The notes under the pieces were generated by a model, which ran no database searches, was not told the origin of the DNA, and saw nothing but the letters and a program-made list of their open reading frames with translations. Shown in pieces: positions 8,593 to 18,420 of a DNA stretch of 64,000 nt. A program made the translations under genes and the position numbers. The first letter of the stretch is position 1. Every line of letters starts with the position of its first letter. The stretch spans positions 1,178,001-1,242,000 of the forward strand of contig NZ_MDGM01000012.1 in the NCBI RefSeq assembly GCF_002742285.1, in the 5' to 3' direction. The DNA comes from Paramylibacter kogurei. GTDB lineage: Bacteria > Pseudomonadota > Alphaproteobacteria > Rhodobacterales > Rhodobacteraceae.

Positions 8593-10719
8593 TTGAAACG
8601 GTTTCAGAACATAGCATTTGCGGCCCTCACCCTGTTTTTATCAACCGGTGCGATGGTCAATGCGCAAAACGCGCCAGAGGGTGTTGGGCTTTTGGCCGAT
8701 CAAATTTCGTATGATCCCGATACCCAATCATTGATCGCCACGGGCAATGTGCGGGTCATTTATAACGAACAGGTGCTGACAACTGATCGGGTGATTTATA
8801 ACCAAGCGACGGGCGAACTGACCCTGCCCGCTGCATTTGAATTGGTATCGGATGATGGCACGGTGATCACAGGCACATCCGCCACATTGGATGATCAGGC
8901 GACACGTGGATTAATCACAGGTGCGCAGATATTGATCAACGATCAATTCCAAATGGCCGCGTCTGATTTTTCACGAAGCAATGGGCGCTACAAGGTGATG
9001 CAACAGGTCGTAGCATCCACCTGTAATATATGTTCGCAAAATGATGTCCCATTCTGGCAAATCCGTTCAAAACGTGTGGTGCATGATGAACAGGAACGTC
9101 GCATCCACTTTGAAAATCCAAGTCTGCGATTGTTGGGTGTGCCAGTGCTGTACCTGCCGTATCTCAGCACACCAGACCCAAGCGTTTCACGCGCAACCGG
9201 TTTTTTGATCCCTTCGTTTCGTCATTCGTCCAATCTGGGTTATCGTGTTGATTTACCATATTATATTGCGATTGATGACCATCGCGACGCAACCATTACA
9301 CCATCCATCGCATCCGCTGAAAGCTTTGTCGTGGAGGGCGAATACCGCCATCGTTTTGTCAACGGTCAGATCACCGCAAATGGTGCAATTGCCTTGGCCG
9401 ATCCGCTGAGCGATACACGATTTCGAAGCTTTGCCACCGTCACGGGTGATTTCAATCTGCGCCGTGATTATCAATTGGCGTTTAAGTTGGATTTATCATC
9501 GGATGATACATTCTTGGATCAATACGATTTCAACGATGATGACCGCCTATTCAATTTCATCACCTTGGAAAAAACCACGGACGACAGCTTTTTCTCGCTT
9601 GGTGCATCATTCACACAAAGCCTGCGCGCCGATGAAGTTGACGAAGAAATCCCATTGGTTTTCCCACAGGTTTATTACCGCAAAAACCTTGATTTTGATG
9701 CCTTGCCAGGGCGGTTTGGATATACCGCGCAAACTGTTTCGCTCATCCGCACCGACGGGAGCCGCTTTGCACGTGTTGGTGGACAATTGGATTGGTACAA
9801 CAACTGGCAATTCAACAATGGCATTTTGTTGAATATGGAAACCAAGGTCGAAGGCAATGCCTATCTGGTTTCAAATTCGGTGGAATATCCCGAACGCCAC
9901 TATACCAATTTCACCCCAACGGCGGCGGTTGAACTGCGCTACCCTTTGTCAAAAACAGTTGGCAATGCGATTCACGTGATCGAACCAATTGCACAGCTTG
10001 TCTGGTCACCAGATCGCGCATTCGACAGCCCAAACGAGGATTCCCCGCAAGCGGAATTTTCCGAAAACAACCTGTTTTCTACCGACCGGTTTCAAGGGTT
10101 TGATGAATCTGAACGCGGGTTGCGTTTGAATGTCGGGGTGAATTATCTGCGATATGATCCGCGCGGCTGGGAATTGGGTGTTACCGTTGGTCGCGTTTTC
10201 CGTCAGCGCGATTTGAACCAATTCCCCGACAGTGTTTCAGCGGGTTTGGATGGGATTGTGTCCGATTATGTTGGCGCGTTTAGCTTGCGCTTTCCAAATC
10301 AATTCAGCCTGTCTAGCCGTGCATTGTTTGATGGGCGCGGCAAGGTGTCCAAGAACGAAACGCGGTTTTCGGCCACACATAAAAAGCTGAAATTGGATGC
10401 ATCATACGTCTGGTTGGATGAACAAGTGGTGCTGGATGAAAACGAACGCCAACACGAAATCGCGCTGGATGCACGTTATCAGGCCAACCAAAATTGGTTG
10501 TTTAACGCCGAATGGCGCCATGATTTAGAGGCAAACGACGCCACCGAACGCACATTAGGCGTTCAATATGAAAATGAATGTGCAAAAGTGGCTTTTTCGG
10601 TCTCGCTTCAAAACGAAGCACTTGGTAAGCTGACGCGCGAATTCGGGCTCAAAATCTCACTCGAGGGATTGGGCGCACGCAAATCGAAACCTAAATTCGC
10701 CCGTCGCTGTGGGCTCTAA
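8593..10719 (+). CDS. lptD: LPS assembly protein LptD
   Basis: This is the outer-membrane beta-barrel that inserts LPS into the outer leaflet together with LptE. It has 708 residues with a signal peptide (about 1-24, cleavage after VNA), an N-terminal OstA/LptA-like domain (about 30-150) and a long C-terminal barrel. The start is TTG, 6 bases after the lptG stop. Cysteines at CNIC and the C-terminal ...RRCGL could form the disulfides needed for LptD maturation. It is followed by surA, a chaperone for its folding. Confidence 0.95.
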   Translation: MKRFQNIAFAALTLFLSTGAMVNAQNAPEGVGLLADQISYDPDTQSLIATGNVRVIYNEQVLTTDRVIYNQATGELTLPAAFELVSDDGTVITGTSATLDDQATRGLITGAQILINDQFQMAASDFSRSNGRYKVMQQVVASTCNICSQNDVPFWQIRSKRVVHDEQERRIHFENPSLRLLGVPVLYLPYLSTPDPSVSRATGFLIPSFRHSSNLGYRVDLPYYIAIDDHRDATITPSIASAESFVVEGEYRHRFVNGQITANGAIALADPLSDTRFRSFATVTGDFNLRRDYQLAFKLDLSSDDTFLDQYDFNDDDRLFNFITLEKTTDDSFFSLGASFTQSLRADEVDEEIPLVFPQVYYRKNLDFDALPGRFGYTAQTVSLIRTDGSRFARVGGQLDWYNNWQFNNGILLNMETKVEGNAYLVSNSVEYPERHYTNFTPTAAVELRYPLSKTVGNAIHVIEPIAQLVWSPDRAFDSPNEDSPQAEFSENNLFSTDRFQGFDESERGLRLNVGVNYLRYDPRGWELGVTVGRVFRQRDLNQFPDSVSAGLDGIVSDYVGAFSLRFPNQFSLSSRALFDGRGKVSKNETRFSATHKKLKLDASYVWLDEQVVLDENERQHEIALDARYQANQNWLFNAEWRHDLEANDATERTLGVQYENECAKVAFSVSLQNEALGKLTREFGLKISLEGLGARKSKPKFARRCGL

Positions 10720-10733
10720 GTTGGTAAAATAAT

Positions 10734-11933
10734 ATGATGAGAATGATGTCTTTGGTGCTTGGTTGTTTGTTATTCTGTGTTCAAATCGCACAGGCTCAGG
10801 CACCGTTTCACACCGCGATTACGGTGAATGACGGAATTATCACCAATTACGAAATTTCCCAACGTACCGCGATGATCACAGCGTTTGGCGGGCGTGGTGA
10901 TACACGTGATACGGCCGTGAACCAATTGATTGACGAACGCCTGTATCAACATGCTGCGAACCTGATCAACATAACCGTTGGCGAAGATGAAATCGCCGAA
11001 GGCATGGAAGAGTTTGCAAATCGTGGCAACCTTAGCACCGAACAAATCATTCAATATTTGGCAGCTCGGGGCATCGAAGAACAAAGCTTTCGTGACTTTG
11101 TCACCAATGGTTTGTTATGGCGCCAAGTTGTACGCGCACGTTTTTCACGCCAAGCAACCGTAACAGATAACGAAATTGACAGTGCATTGGGTGGTGCCAA
11201 TCAGGGTGCGCTATCTGTTCTTATTTCTGAAATTGTAATTCCACATTTGGAACGCGGCCCCGATGGTGCCAAACAATTGGCCGAACAACTGTCTGGTTCA
11301 ATCAATAGCCAAGGCGCATTTGCATCCGCCGCACGGCGATATTCACGTTCGCCAACTGCGCGAAATGGTGGGCGATTGGATTGGGTGCCAGCGGCAAATC
11401 TGCCGACATCTATCATTACGCAATTGCTCGCATTGGAAAATAACGAGGTGACAGGGCCAATCGAGCTGAACAACGCAACGGCAATTTTTCAACTGCGCGG
11501 CACACGTCGTGATGCCACCGCGCCCAAGGAAACGACGGTATCCTATGCACAGGTTGCCCTGCCCGTGGGTGGCGAGCTGAAACAACAAATTGCTGCGGCA
11601 CGTGTATTGATTAACAAATCGGATCGCTGTTTGGATCTGCGTGCAAATTCAGAAAAATACGGCGCAAACGCGTATCAAGAATCCGCTGCTTTGCAATCTG
11701 AACTGTCCCAAACCATTGCAATGGAATTGGCAAAACTTGATCGCAACGAAGCAGGCTATTATCCAAATTCCGCCGGTGGGTTATCTGTGATTATGTTGTG
11801 CAGCCGTACTACAGAATTACAAGAAGGCGAGCGCGAAGCGTTGCGTGGCAATATTTTCAATCGCAAAATCTCGGGGCTTGGCAATGGCTATTTGCAAGAG
11901 CTTAAGGGCGCCGCATATATCGAATACAAATGA
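10734..11933 (+). CDS. surA: periplasmic chaperone / peptidyl-prolyl isomerase SurA
   Basis: This is a periplasmic chaperone for outer-membrane proteins. It has 399 residues with a signal peptide (about 1-21, cleavage after AQA), an N-terminal SurA chaperone domain (about 25-150) and a parvulin-type region after about 160 (ISEIVIPH, RRYSRSPTARNGGRLDWV). Several in-frame ATGs lie at the very start (10734, 10737, 10743, 10746), so the exact start is uncertain by a few residues. It overlaps pdxA by 4 bases. Placement after lptD fits its role in LptD assembly. Confidence 0.93.
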   Translation: MMRMMSLVLGCLLFCVQIAQAQAPFHTAITVNDGIITNYEISQRTAMITAFGGRGDTRDTAVNQLIDERLYQHAANLINITVGEDEIAEGMEEFANRGNLSTEQIIQYLAARGIEEQSFRDFVTNGLLWRQVVRARFSRQATVTDNEIDSALGGANQGALSVLISEIVIPHLERGPDGAKQLAEQLSGSINSQGAFASAARRYSRSPTARNGGRLDWVPAANLPTSIITQLLALENNEVTGPIELNNATAIFQLRGTRRDATAPKETTVSYAQVALPVGGELKQQIAAARVLINKSDRCLDLRANSEKYGANAYQESAALQSELSQTIAMELAKLDRNEAGYYPNSAGGLSVIMLCSRTTELQEGEREALRGNIFNRKISGLGNGYLQELKGAAYIEYK

Positions 11934-12928
11934 CCGCCCCCATCGCATTAACCAGCGGTGACCCAAGCGGTGTTGGCTTGGAAATCGCATTGCGTGCTTG
12001 GGATGAATTGCGCGAAAAATTACCGTTTTTCCTGATTGCGGATTACGATTATATGCGTGAACTTGCGCAACAATCGGGTCATGCCGTTGTTCAGATTACC
12101 ACACCAGATGAAACGCGCGCGGCGGCAAAGACGGGTTTGCCCGTATTGCACTGCCCGTTTGTTGAACGCCCAAACATCGGCGTGGAGCATCCACAAAATG
12201 CAATCAGCACCATTGCGTCCATTGACCAAGCGGTTGAATTCACAAAATCGGGTCAGGCCAGCGCGGTTTGCACATTGCCTATCAATAAAAAGGTTCTGCA
12301 CGATGGTGCGGGTTTTGCCTATCCAGGGCATACCGAATATTTGGCGCATCTGGGTGGGGTTGATCGATCATTCATGATGCTGCTTGCGCCTGAATTGCGC
12401 GTGGTTCCCGTGACCATTCACATCGCTCTGGCCGATGTGCAATCCGCCCTAACCCCTGAATTGCTTATCGCCACAATCACCGCAACACATGGCGCATTAC
12501 AACGAGATTTTGGCGTCAAAAATCCCCGTTTGGCTGTCGCAGGGTTGAACCCTCACGCAGGCGAAGGTGGCGCAATGGGGCATGATGAAATCGAAATGAT
12601 CCGCCCAACGCTTGATCAATTGCGCAGCGCTGGTTTGGATATCACCGGCCCTCTTCCCGCCGATACCATGTTTCACCCAGCCGCACGTGAAAAATATGAC
12701 ACCGCCATATGCATGTATCATGACCAAGCGCTTATCCCGCTGAAAACACTTAACTTTAGCGAAGGCGTGAACACCACATTGGGATTGCCCTTCATTCGAA
12801 CATCCCCCGATCATGGTACCGCGTTTGATATCGCGGGGCGTGGCATCGCAGATGCACGCAGCCTGATCGCTGCATTGAAATGCGCAGGGCAGATGGCAAA
12901 AAACAGAGCAAGATATGACGCTAAATAA
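11930..12928 (+). CDS. pdxA: 4-hydroxythreonine-4-phosphate dehydrogenase
   Basis: This enzyme catalyses the NAD-dependent oxidation of 4-phosphohydroxy-L-threonine in the DXP-dependent pyridoxal phosphate pathway. It has 332 residues. Visible family motifs are the N-terminal [32 protein letters not shown], and [10 protein letters not shown]...HGTAFDIAG near the C-terminus with metal-binding His residues. It is coupled to surA (ATGA) and overlaps rsmA by 14 bases. The surA-pdxA-rsmA order is widely conserved in Proteobacteria. Confidence 0.97.
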   Translation: MTAPIALTSGDPSGVGLEIALRAWDELREKLPFFLIADYDYMRELAQQSGHAVVQITTPDETRAAAKTGLPVLHCPFVERPNIGVEHPQNAISTIASIDQAVEFTKSGQASAVCTLPINKKVLHDGAGFAYPGHTEYLAHLGGVDRSFMMLLAPELRVVPVTIHIALADVQSALTPELLIATITATHGALQRDFGVKNPRLAVAGLNPHAGEGGAMGHDEIEMIRPTLDQLRSAGLDITGPLPADTMFHPAAREKYDTAICMYHDQALIPLKTLNFSEGVNTTLGLPFIRTSPDHGTAFDIAGRGIADARSLIAALKCAGQMAKNRARYDAK

Positions 12929-13745
12929 CCTCCCCCCATTGCGCGAGGTGATCGCCGAACATGCGTTGAATGCGCGAAAATCGCTGGGGCAAAATTTCTT
13001 GCTGGATCTGAATCTTACGTCAAAAATTGCGCGCATGGCGGGTGATTTATCGGGGCATGATGTTTTGGAAATCGGCCCAGGTCCCGGTGGTTTAACCCGT
13101 GGTTTGTTGATGGAAGGTGCGCGTCGCGTTGTTGCGATTGAACGCGATGATCGGTGTTTACAAGCACTCGCAGAAATCACACAAGCGAGTGATAATCGAT
13201 TACACGTCATCAGCGGCGATGCGCTGGAAATCAACCCGCTGGATCATATGCAATCCCCGATCAAGGTCGTGGCCAACCTGCCCTATAACGTGGGAACGGA
13301 ACTATTGATCCGCTGGCTCACCCCAGAAAACTGGCCCCCGTTTTGGGATAGCCTGACGTTGATGTTTCAAAAAGAAGTTGCCCAACGCATTGTTGCACAA
13401 CCAGGGTCCAAGGCTTATGGGCGCTTGTCGATTTTGGCGCAATGGCGTTGCAATGCCAAAATTGTCATGGAAATCCCACCACAGGCATTCACCCCACCAC
13501 CCAAGGTCACATCCGCTGTGGTGCATATCACACGCCTTGATCAACCAAAATTCGAGGCGGATCGTAAAACATTAGAACGGGTTGTGGGCATGGCATTTGG
13601 TCAGCGGCGCAAAATGTTACGCGCCAGCCTGAAATCCATTCATCCAAATATCGAAGATGTTTTATTGGCCTCTGGTGTGAAACCAACAGAACGCGCAGAA
13701 CAATTAACCATTGAACAGTTCTGCACAATTGCACGCAATCTTTAG
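12915..13745 (+). CDS. rsmA: 16S rRNA dimethyladenosine transferase RsmA (KsgA)
   Basis: This enzyme dimethylates A1518 and A1519 of helix 45 of 16S rRNA, a late 30S maturation checkpoint. It has 276 residues. Motifs are [13 protein letters not shown]-binding [15 protein letters not shown], and [11 protein letters not shown], the NLPY catalytic motif. The C-terminal region has FGQRRKMLR. It overlaps pdxA and is the last gene of the lpt operon. Its 3' end overlaps the convergent DUF4167 gene by 4 bases. Confidence 0.97.
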   Translation: MTLNNLPPLREVIAEHALNARKSLGQNFLLDLNLTSKIARMAGDLSGHDVLEIGPGPGGLTRGLLMEGARRVVAIERDDRCLQALAEITQASDNRLHVISGDALEINPLDHMQSPIKVVANLPYNVGTELLIRWLTPENWPPFWDSLTLMFQKEVAQRIVAQPGSKAYGRLSILAQWRCNAKIVMEIPPQAFTPPPKVTSAVVHITRLDQPKFEADRKTLERVVGMAFGQRRKMLRASLKSIHPNIEDVLLASGVKPTERAEQLTIEQFCTIARNL

Positions 13746-14362
13746 CCCGCTTTTTCATCCGCAGATGGCGTGGTTTCCACAGGCTTTGTAGTCTTTTTCG
13801 GTGCTGGTTTTGCCAAGGGTTCTGTTACGAAAGTTGGCATAGCTGGCTGTTCACCCTGATCAGACGCGGGTTTAGGCTTGGGCGCACGTTTGGCACGTGG
13901 TTTAGGCGCAGGCTTTGGCGCGTCAGCGTTGCTCTCTGGTGTTTGTACCAAATCGCTTGCTTGATCTTGTGCGGGAAACAAATCGTTTGAATTTGCACCA
14001 GAAACATCGGGTTGATCACCCGTACCATTTGCCGCGGTATTCTGTGGCGGATTATTTTGTTTCTGGTTGTTTTGCTGTTGATTTTGCTGCGCTTCTTTGC
14101 GCTCTTCGATTTCGCGCTGTGCTTCGTTCAACATGCGCAAATAATGTTCAGCGTATTGTAGGAAACTTTCATGGGCGATGCGATCACCAGACAATTGTGC
14201 GTCACGCGCCAAGGTTTGGTATTTTTCAATAATTTGCTGCGGTGTGCCGCGAACCTTGCCCTCTGGACCAGAAGAGTCGAATACACGATTGATGATATTG
14301 CCGCCTTGATTACGACGGTTGTTATTATTCTTATTTCGTGAACGCTTGTTCGAAGGGCGCAT
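13742..14362 (-). CDS. DUF4167 domain protein
   Basis: This is a 206-residue protein with a conserved N-terminal DUF4167 region (about 1-95). It begins with a basic Arg/Asn-rich stretch, then [25 protein letters not shown] and a helix with [11 protein letters not shown] low-complexity Gln/Asn tract and a Pro/Ala/Lys tail follow. The family is nearly confined to Alphaproteobacteria and often sits near prfA-prmC, as here. Its function is not established; the basic N-terminus suggests nucleic-acid binding (inference). Confidence 0.92.
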   Translation of the reverse strand: MRPSNKRSRNKNNNNRRNQGGNIINRVFDSSGPEGKVRGTPQQIIEKYQTLARDAQLSGDRIAHESFLQYAEHYLRMLNEAQREIEERKEAQQNQQQNNQKQNNPPQNTAANGTGDQPDVSGANSNDLFPAQDQASDLVQTPESNADAPKPAPKPRAKRAPKPKPASDQGEQPAMPTFVTEPLAKPAPKKTTKPVETTPSADEKAG

Positions 14363-14532
14363 AAATAGAAAGTCCTGTTTTGTGAATTGGCGCGCTTTGC
14401 GCGAAGTCCAAGAATGTTTTGCTTGGTTGCGACGAGACCCCCGTGATCAATCGTCTAGAAAGAACTTATACCTTTGCTTGCGTTAATGACAAGTACAAAG
14501 CATTCATTTCCTCATTTGGGCGGTTTTTTTGC

Positions 14533-15378
14533 CTAGATTTTTGGTGATTTTGCACAAATTACCCGCGTATTCCCGCCTAAATCGCGTAAAATTCGTAAAT
14601 CTGACCAATCGTGCCGTTTTAACAGATCGCTAACCGATTCTGATTGCTGCCAGCCGATTTCCAACATCAGATTTCCACCCGCGTTTAAATGCGACGATGC
14701 TTGCGCTGCAATGATGCGATATGCATCCAACCCATCGCCCCCAGGTGTCAGCGCAACATGGGGTTCCCAATCTGCCACGTCACGTGACAAGTCATTCATT
14801 TCCGATGCTGTGATATAGGGTGGATTGCTAACAATCAGATCAAATTTTTCATCGATGTTTTCGAACCAATTACTCAGCCTCAAATCCGCGCGATCCGCAA
14901 CATTTAATGCCTGCGCATTGCGACCAGCCACCGACAAAGCATCGCTTGAAATATCAACACCAACCCCGCTGGCATCGCGCCATTCCGCCAGCAATGTGAA
15001 CAAAATACATCCCGTCCCCAGCCCCAAATCCAAAATGCGATTTGGGCTGGGTAATTCCAATGCCGCCTCGATCAGGGTTTCCGTATCGGGGCGTGGGTCT
15101 AACACATCGGGGGTCACGATAAATTCGCGCCCCCAAAATTCACGCATACCAATGATTTGTGACACGGGTTGAAACGCCGCGCGTTGTGCAATTTTAATTT
15201 CAAAATCCGCCACCTGATCGGCGCTGACCGTTTCGCATGAGCGCATGCGCAAACTGGCGGTGGAAATGCCCAACACATGCGCCAAAATGATCTGAGCATC
15301 GCGCCCACAATCATCACCCAATATGGGTTGAAGCGTTTTACCCGCACCATCCAACAGATTCTGAACCGTATTGCTCAC
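14533..15378 (-). CDS. prmC: release factor glutamine methyltransferase
   Basis: This enzyme methylates the Gln of the GGQ motif in RF1/RF2, raising termination efficiency. It has 281 residues with the SAM-binding motif [12 protein letters not shown] and the catalytic NPPY motif in [11 protein letters not shown]. It overlaps the prfA stop codon by 4 bases and so is coupled to its substrate's gene. A 170-bp gap with no clear terminator separates it from the DUF4167 gene. Confidence 0.97.
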   Translation of the reverse strand: MSNTVQNLLDGAGKTLQPILGDDCGRDAQIILAHVLGISTASLRMRSCETVSADQVADFEIKIAQRAAFQPVSQIIGMREFWGREFIVTPDVLDPRPDTETLIEAALELPSPNRILDLGLGTGCILFTLLAEWRDASGVGVDISSDALSVAGRNAQALNVADRADLRLSNWFENIDEKFDLIVSNPPYITASEMNDLSRDVADWEPHVALTPGGDGLDAYRIIAAQASSHLNAGGNLMLEIGWQQSESVSDLLKRHDWSDLRILRDLGGNTRVICAKSPKI

Positions 15379-16430
15379 GGGTTCATTTCGGCCAATCGCG
15401 TGGCCTGATCATCGGCAATTAACGCATCAACGATTTCGTCCAAATCACCCTGCATCACCTGATCCAGCTTATAAAGTGTCAGATTGATGCGATGATCCGT
15501 CAGACGCCCTTGTGGGAAATTATAGGTGCGAATGCGCTCGGATCGATCGCCTGATCCAACCTGATCTTTGCGTGCCTCGGCCCGTTCATCTGCGGCCTGT
15601 TGGCGTTGCAAATCATAGAGCCGCGTGCGCAAAACATTCATCGCAATTTCACGATTGCGGTGTTGTGATTTTTCCGCACTGACCACGATAATGCCCGTGG
15701 GCAAATGGGTAATACGCACGGCAGAATCCGTGGTGTTAACGTGCTGACCACCCGAACCAGATGCGCGCATCGTATCAATGCGAATGTCGGTTGCAGGAAT
15801 ATCAACGTCAACAATCTGTGCCTCTGGCATGATTGCAACGGTGGCGGCCGATGTGTGCACCCGCCCCCCGCTTTCAGTTGTGGGTACGCGTTGCACGCGG
15901 TGCACACCAGATTCAAATTTCAGTCGCGCAAAAACACCGTCGCCGCGAATATTGGCAATCACCTCTTTATAACCGCCAAGCTCTGTCGCGCTTTCAGATA
16001 CCATTTCAAATTTGAAACCCGTTTTTTCGCAAAACCGTTGATACATGCGCAATAAATCAGCGGCGAACAATGCGGCCTCGTCCCCGCCAGTTCCGGCGCG
16101 AATTTCAAGGATTGCAGGGCGATCATCGGCCTCGTCCTTGGGCAGCAAGGCCAATTGCAATTTATGTTCCGCCGCTGGCAATTCGGATTTCAGGCGTGGC
16201 AATTCCTCTTCTGCCAGTGCCTTCATTTCGGGATCGGATAACATGTCCTCTGCTTCGGCCATTTCAGAAACCAATGCGCGATACGCTTCGATTTGTTCTA
16301 CAACAGGGCGCAAATCGGAATATTCTTTGGACAAAGTGGCGATTTCATCCGCCGCAGACCCGTCGGCCATTTTCGCCTCTAGAAATGCAAAACGGGACAG
16401 GATTTGTTCTAATTTATGTTCTGGTACCAT
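15375..16430 (-). CDS. prfA: peptide chain release factor 1
   Basis: RF1 recognises UAA/UAG stop codons and triggers peptide release. It has 351 residues, with the peptidyl-hydrolase GGQ motif in [17 protein letters not shown] and an N-terminal helical domain. It is the first gene of the prfA-prmC pair and is divergent from the small secreted-protein gene at 16508. Confidence 0.98.
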   Translation of the reverse strand: MVPEHKLEQILSRFAFLEAKMADGSAADEIATLSKEYSDLRPVVEQIEAYRALVSEMAEAEDMLSDPEMKALAEEELPRLKSELPAAEHKLQLALLPKDEADDRPAILEIRAGTGGDEAALFAADLLRMYQRFCEKTGFKFEMVSESATELGGYKEVIANIRGDGVFARLKFESGVHRVQRVPTTESGGRVHTSAATVAIMPEAQIVDVDIPATDIRIDTMRASGSGGQHVNTTDSAVRITHLPTGIIVVSAEKSQHRNREIAMNVLRTRLYDLQRQQAADERAEARKDQVGSGDRSERIRTYNFPQGRLTDHRINLTLYKLDQVMQGDLDEIVDALIADDQATRLAEMNP

Positions 16431-16475
16431 GGCGACACATTGCGCGTTGCACGCGTTTGGTCAAGGGCACAGGTG

Positions 16476-16491
16476 ATTTTTGCGCAAAAAT
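16476..16491. promoter_or_regulatory. 16-bp perfect palindrome in the prfA/16508 divergent region
   Basis: ATTTTTGC facing GCAAAAAT without a spacer lies 17 bases before the ATG at 16508 and 46 bases from the prfA start. The position in a 77-bp divergent promoter region suggests an operator. No regulator can be assigned from sequence alone. Confidence 0.4.
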
Positions 16492-16507
16492 ATGTTACCT
16501 TGTTTTC

Positions 16508-16792
16508 ATGAACAGGTTCATTTTGATCTTTTTCGTGGGTTTTCAGGGCATTGCCAATGCCGACCCCGTTGAATGGCCCGAATGTTATTGCACAGATCGC
16601 ACAGGCAATCGCGTGGAATTGGGCCAGCAAATCTGTATGCAAGTTGACGGGCGAAGCTATACCGCGCGGTGTGAAATGTCGCTTAATGTGCCGATGTGGC
16701 GCGAGGTGAGCACAAATGAATGTGTGACATCATCGCGCGACTTGGGCAAAGCTGTTCAACCATTGCAAAGCGCGCTTTTGGTTCACCCCTAA
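16508..16792 (+). CDS. conserved secreted cysteine-rich small protein
   Basis: This is a 94-residue protein with a signal peptide (about 1-18, cleavage after ANA). The mature part has five cysteines (residues 26, 28, 43, 55, 72) in CYCTDRTGNRVELGQ, QICMQVDG, ARCEMSLNVPMW and NEC. This resembles a hypothetical protein I associate with Rhodobacterales genomes, which ends near the last cysteine. The ATG at 16508 is chosen because the longer open frame upstream is antisense to prfA. The last 63 bases overlap the convergent DUF1499 gene, so the tail after residue 74 may not be conserved. Confidence 0.75.
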   Translation: MNRFILIFFVGFQGIANADPVEWPECYCTDRTGNRVELGQQICMQVDGRSYTARCEMSLNVPMWREVSTNECVTSSRDLGKAVQPLQSALLVHP

Positions 16793-17188
16793 ATCAGAAT
16801 GACCCACAACAGATCGTGAAAACATCGTAAATGTGGAATTATCCGCATCTATTTCGCGAAAACGCACGGTAATCACATCGGGATAGCGCATCAATTTCGT
16901 GCGTTGAACATATGTGATTTTGCCGGTCTCAACATCCCCAGACAGGCGCGTGGTGGATGGCTGTGCCATTGCAAAATCATCAAATTTTTGGGCCAATTCG
17001 GTGGCATGAATAGGAAAGACGCCCGCGTCATCCTCTGACAGGGTGTAACCATTTGGTTTGGTCAATTCGGCGGCTTGTGTTTCGGAATTGATGTGCCAAA
17101 TTTGCGTGTCTAACACCAATCGATCCATGCGAAACCGCATGTAAAAATATCCACCCAAGACAATGGCCAAGACGATTAGTGCGATCAT
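16730..17188 (-). CDS. DUF1499 family protein
   Basis: This is a protein of about 152 residues with one N-terminal membrane helix (about 1-18) and a DUF1499 domain containing FMAQPSTTR-like and YVQRTKLMRYPDVITVRF segments. The ATG at 17188 is chosen over the GTG at 17200 because AGGTGAG lies 7 bases upstream of it, while nothing resembling a ribosome-binding site precedes the GTG. It follows ispG closely and is probably cotranscribed. The family function is unknown. It overlaps the convergent gene at 16508 by 63 bases. Confidence 0.85.
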   Translation of the reverse strand: MIALIVLAIVLGGYFYMRFRMDRLVLDTQIWHINSETQAAELTKPNGYTLSEDDAGVFPIHATELAQKFDDFAMAQPSTTRLSGDVETGKITYVQRTKLMRYPDVITVRFREIDADNSTFTMFSRSVVGHSDLGVNQKRALQWLNSFAQVAR

Positions 17189-17200
17189 TTTTTTACTCAC

Positions 17201-18331
17201 CTATTCTGCGGCCGTGTCCTGTGCATTTTTTGCATCAAGCACTGCGGCGCGTTGTTCAACCAAATCAACGATATGATCCACCATACCCGCATTATCGGTT
17301 TTGTGATCTTGTTTACCAGCCATGTAAACCATACCAGACCCAGCGCCACCACCCGTGAAACCAACATCTGTCATCAATGCTTCACCCGGACCATTCACAA
17401 CACAGCCAATAATCGACAGCGACATCGGTGTTTTGATATGTTCCAGACGTTTTTCCAATTCGGCCACGGTTGCGATCACATCGAACCCTTGGCGCGCGCA
17501 TGAAGGGCAGGAAATGATATTCACCCCGCGATGGCGCAACCCCAATGATTTGAGGATTTCAAAGCCAACTTTGACCTCTTGCACCGGATCAGCGGACAGC
17601 GAGACGCGCATGGTATCACCAATGCCCATCCACAACAGGTTGCCCAAACCAATGGCGGATTTGATCGTGCCTGATGTTAATCCCCCTGCCTCGGTAATGC
17701 CGATATGGATTGGGGCATCGGTTGCCTCTGCCAAACCTTGGTACGCGGCGGCGGACATAAACACATCGGATGCTTTTACCGAAATTTTGAATTCGTGAAA
17801 ATCATTGTCTTGTAGGATACGAATGTGATCCATGCCACTTTCGATCATCGCATCGGGGCATGGTTCGCCGTATTTATCCAACAGATGTTTTTCCAACGAC
17901 CCGCCGTTCACACCAATGCGGATGGAACAATTGTGATCGCGCGCGGCCTTGATCACTTCGCGGACACGCTCTGGCGATCCAATATTGCCAGGATTGATGC
18001 GCAAACATGCGGCACCCGCCTCGGCGGCCTCGATCGCGCGTTTGTAATGAAAATGGATATCAGCGACCAATGGCACTGGGCTTTCGCGTACAATTTCATG
18101 CATCGCCTTTGTCGCGGCCTCGTCAGGGCAGCTAACGCGGACAATATCCGCACCTGCATCGGCACAGGCCTGAATCTGTGCAATCGTCGCCTTTACATCA
18201 TGGGTCAATGTGTTGGTCATGGTTTGCACGCTGATCGGGGCATCGCCACCAACAGGAACATTGCCCACATGGATTTGGCGGCTTTTGCGGCGATAGATAT
18301 TTCGCCATGGGCGAATTTCGTTCAAAGACAT
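17201..18331 (-). CDS. ispG: 4-hydroxy-3-methylbut-2-enyl diphosphate synthase
   Basis: This is the 4Fe-4S enzyme of the MEP isoprenoid pathway that reductively converts MEcPP to HMBPP. It has 376 residues with an N-terminal TIM barrel ([44 protein letters not shown]) and C-terminal cluster ligands in [10 protein letters not shown] and [11 protein letters not shown]. It lies between the RodZ-like gene and the DUF1499 gene on the same strand. Confidence 0.97.
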   Translation of the reverse strand: MSLNEIRPWRNIYRRKSRQIHVGNVPVGGDAPISVQTMTNTLTHDVKATIAQIQACADAGADIVRVSCPDEAATKAMHEIVRESPVPLVADIHFHYKRAIEAAEAGAACLRINPGNIGSPERVREVIKAARDHNCSIRIGVNGGSLEKHLLDKYGEPCPDAMIESGMDHIRILQDNDFHEFKISVKASDVFMSAAAYQGLAEATDAPIHIGITEAGGLTSGTIKSAIGLGNLLWMGIGDTMRVSLSADPVQEVKVGFEILKSLGLRHRGVNIISCPSCARQGFDVIATVAELEKRLEHIKTPMSLSIIGCVVNGPGEALMTDVGFTGGGAGSGMVYMAGKQDHKTDNAGMVDHIVDLVEQRAAVLDAKNAQDTAAE

Positions 18332-18420
18332 AACGCTGGCCTGACTTGTTCTGTGTTCAGGATTGATATACGCGGATTTGGCACGGTTTCACACCGAAAA
18401 ATATCACTTTGGGGTGATGT

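Noticed and set aside
12497..13234. 245-codon open frame on the - strand
   Set aside because: It is the shadow of pdxA and rsmA, both complete with conserved motifs.
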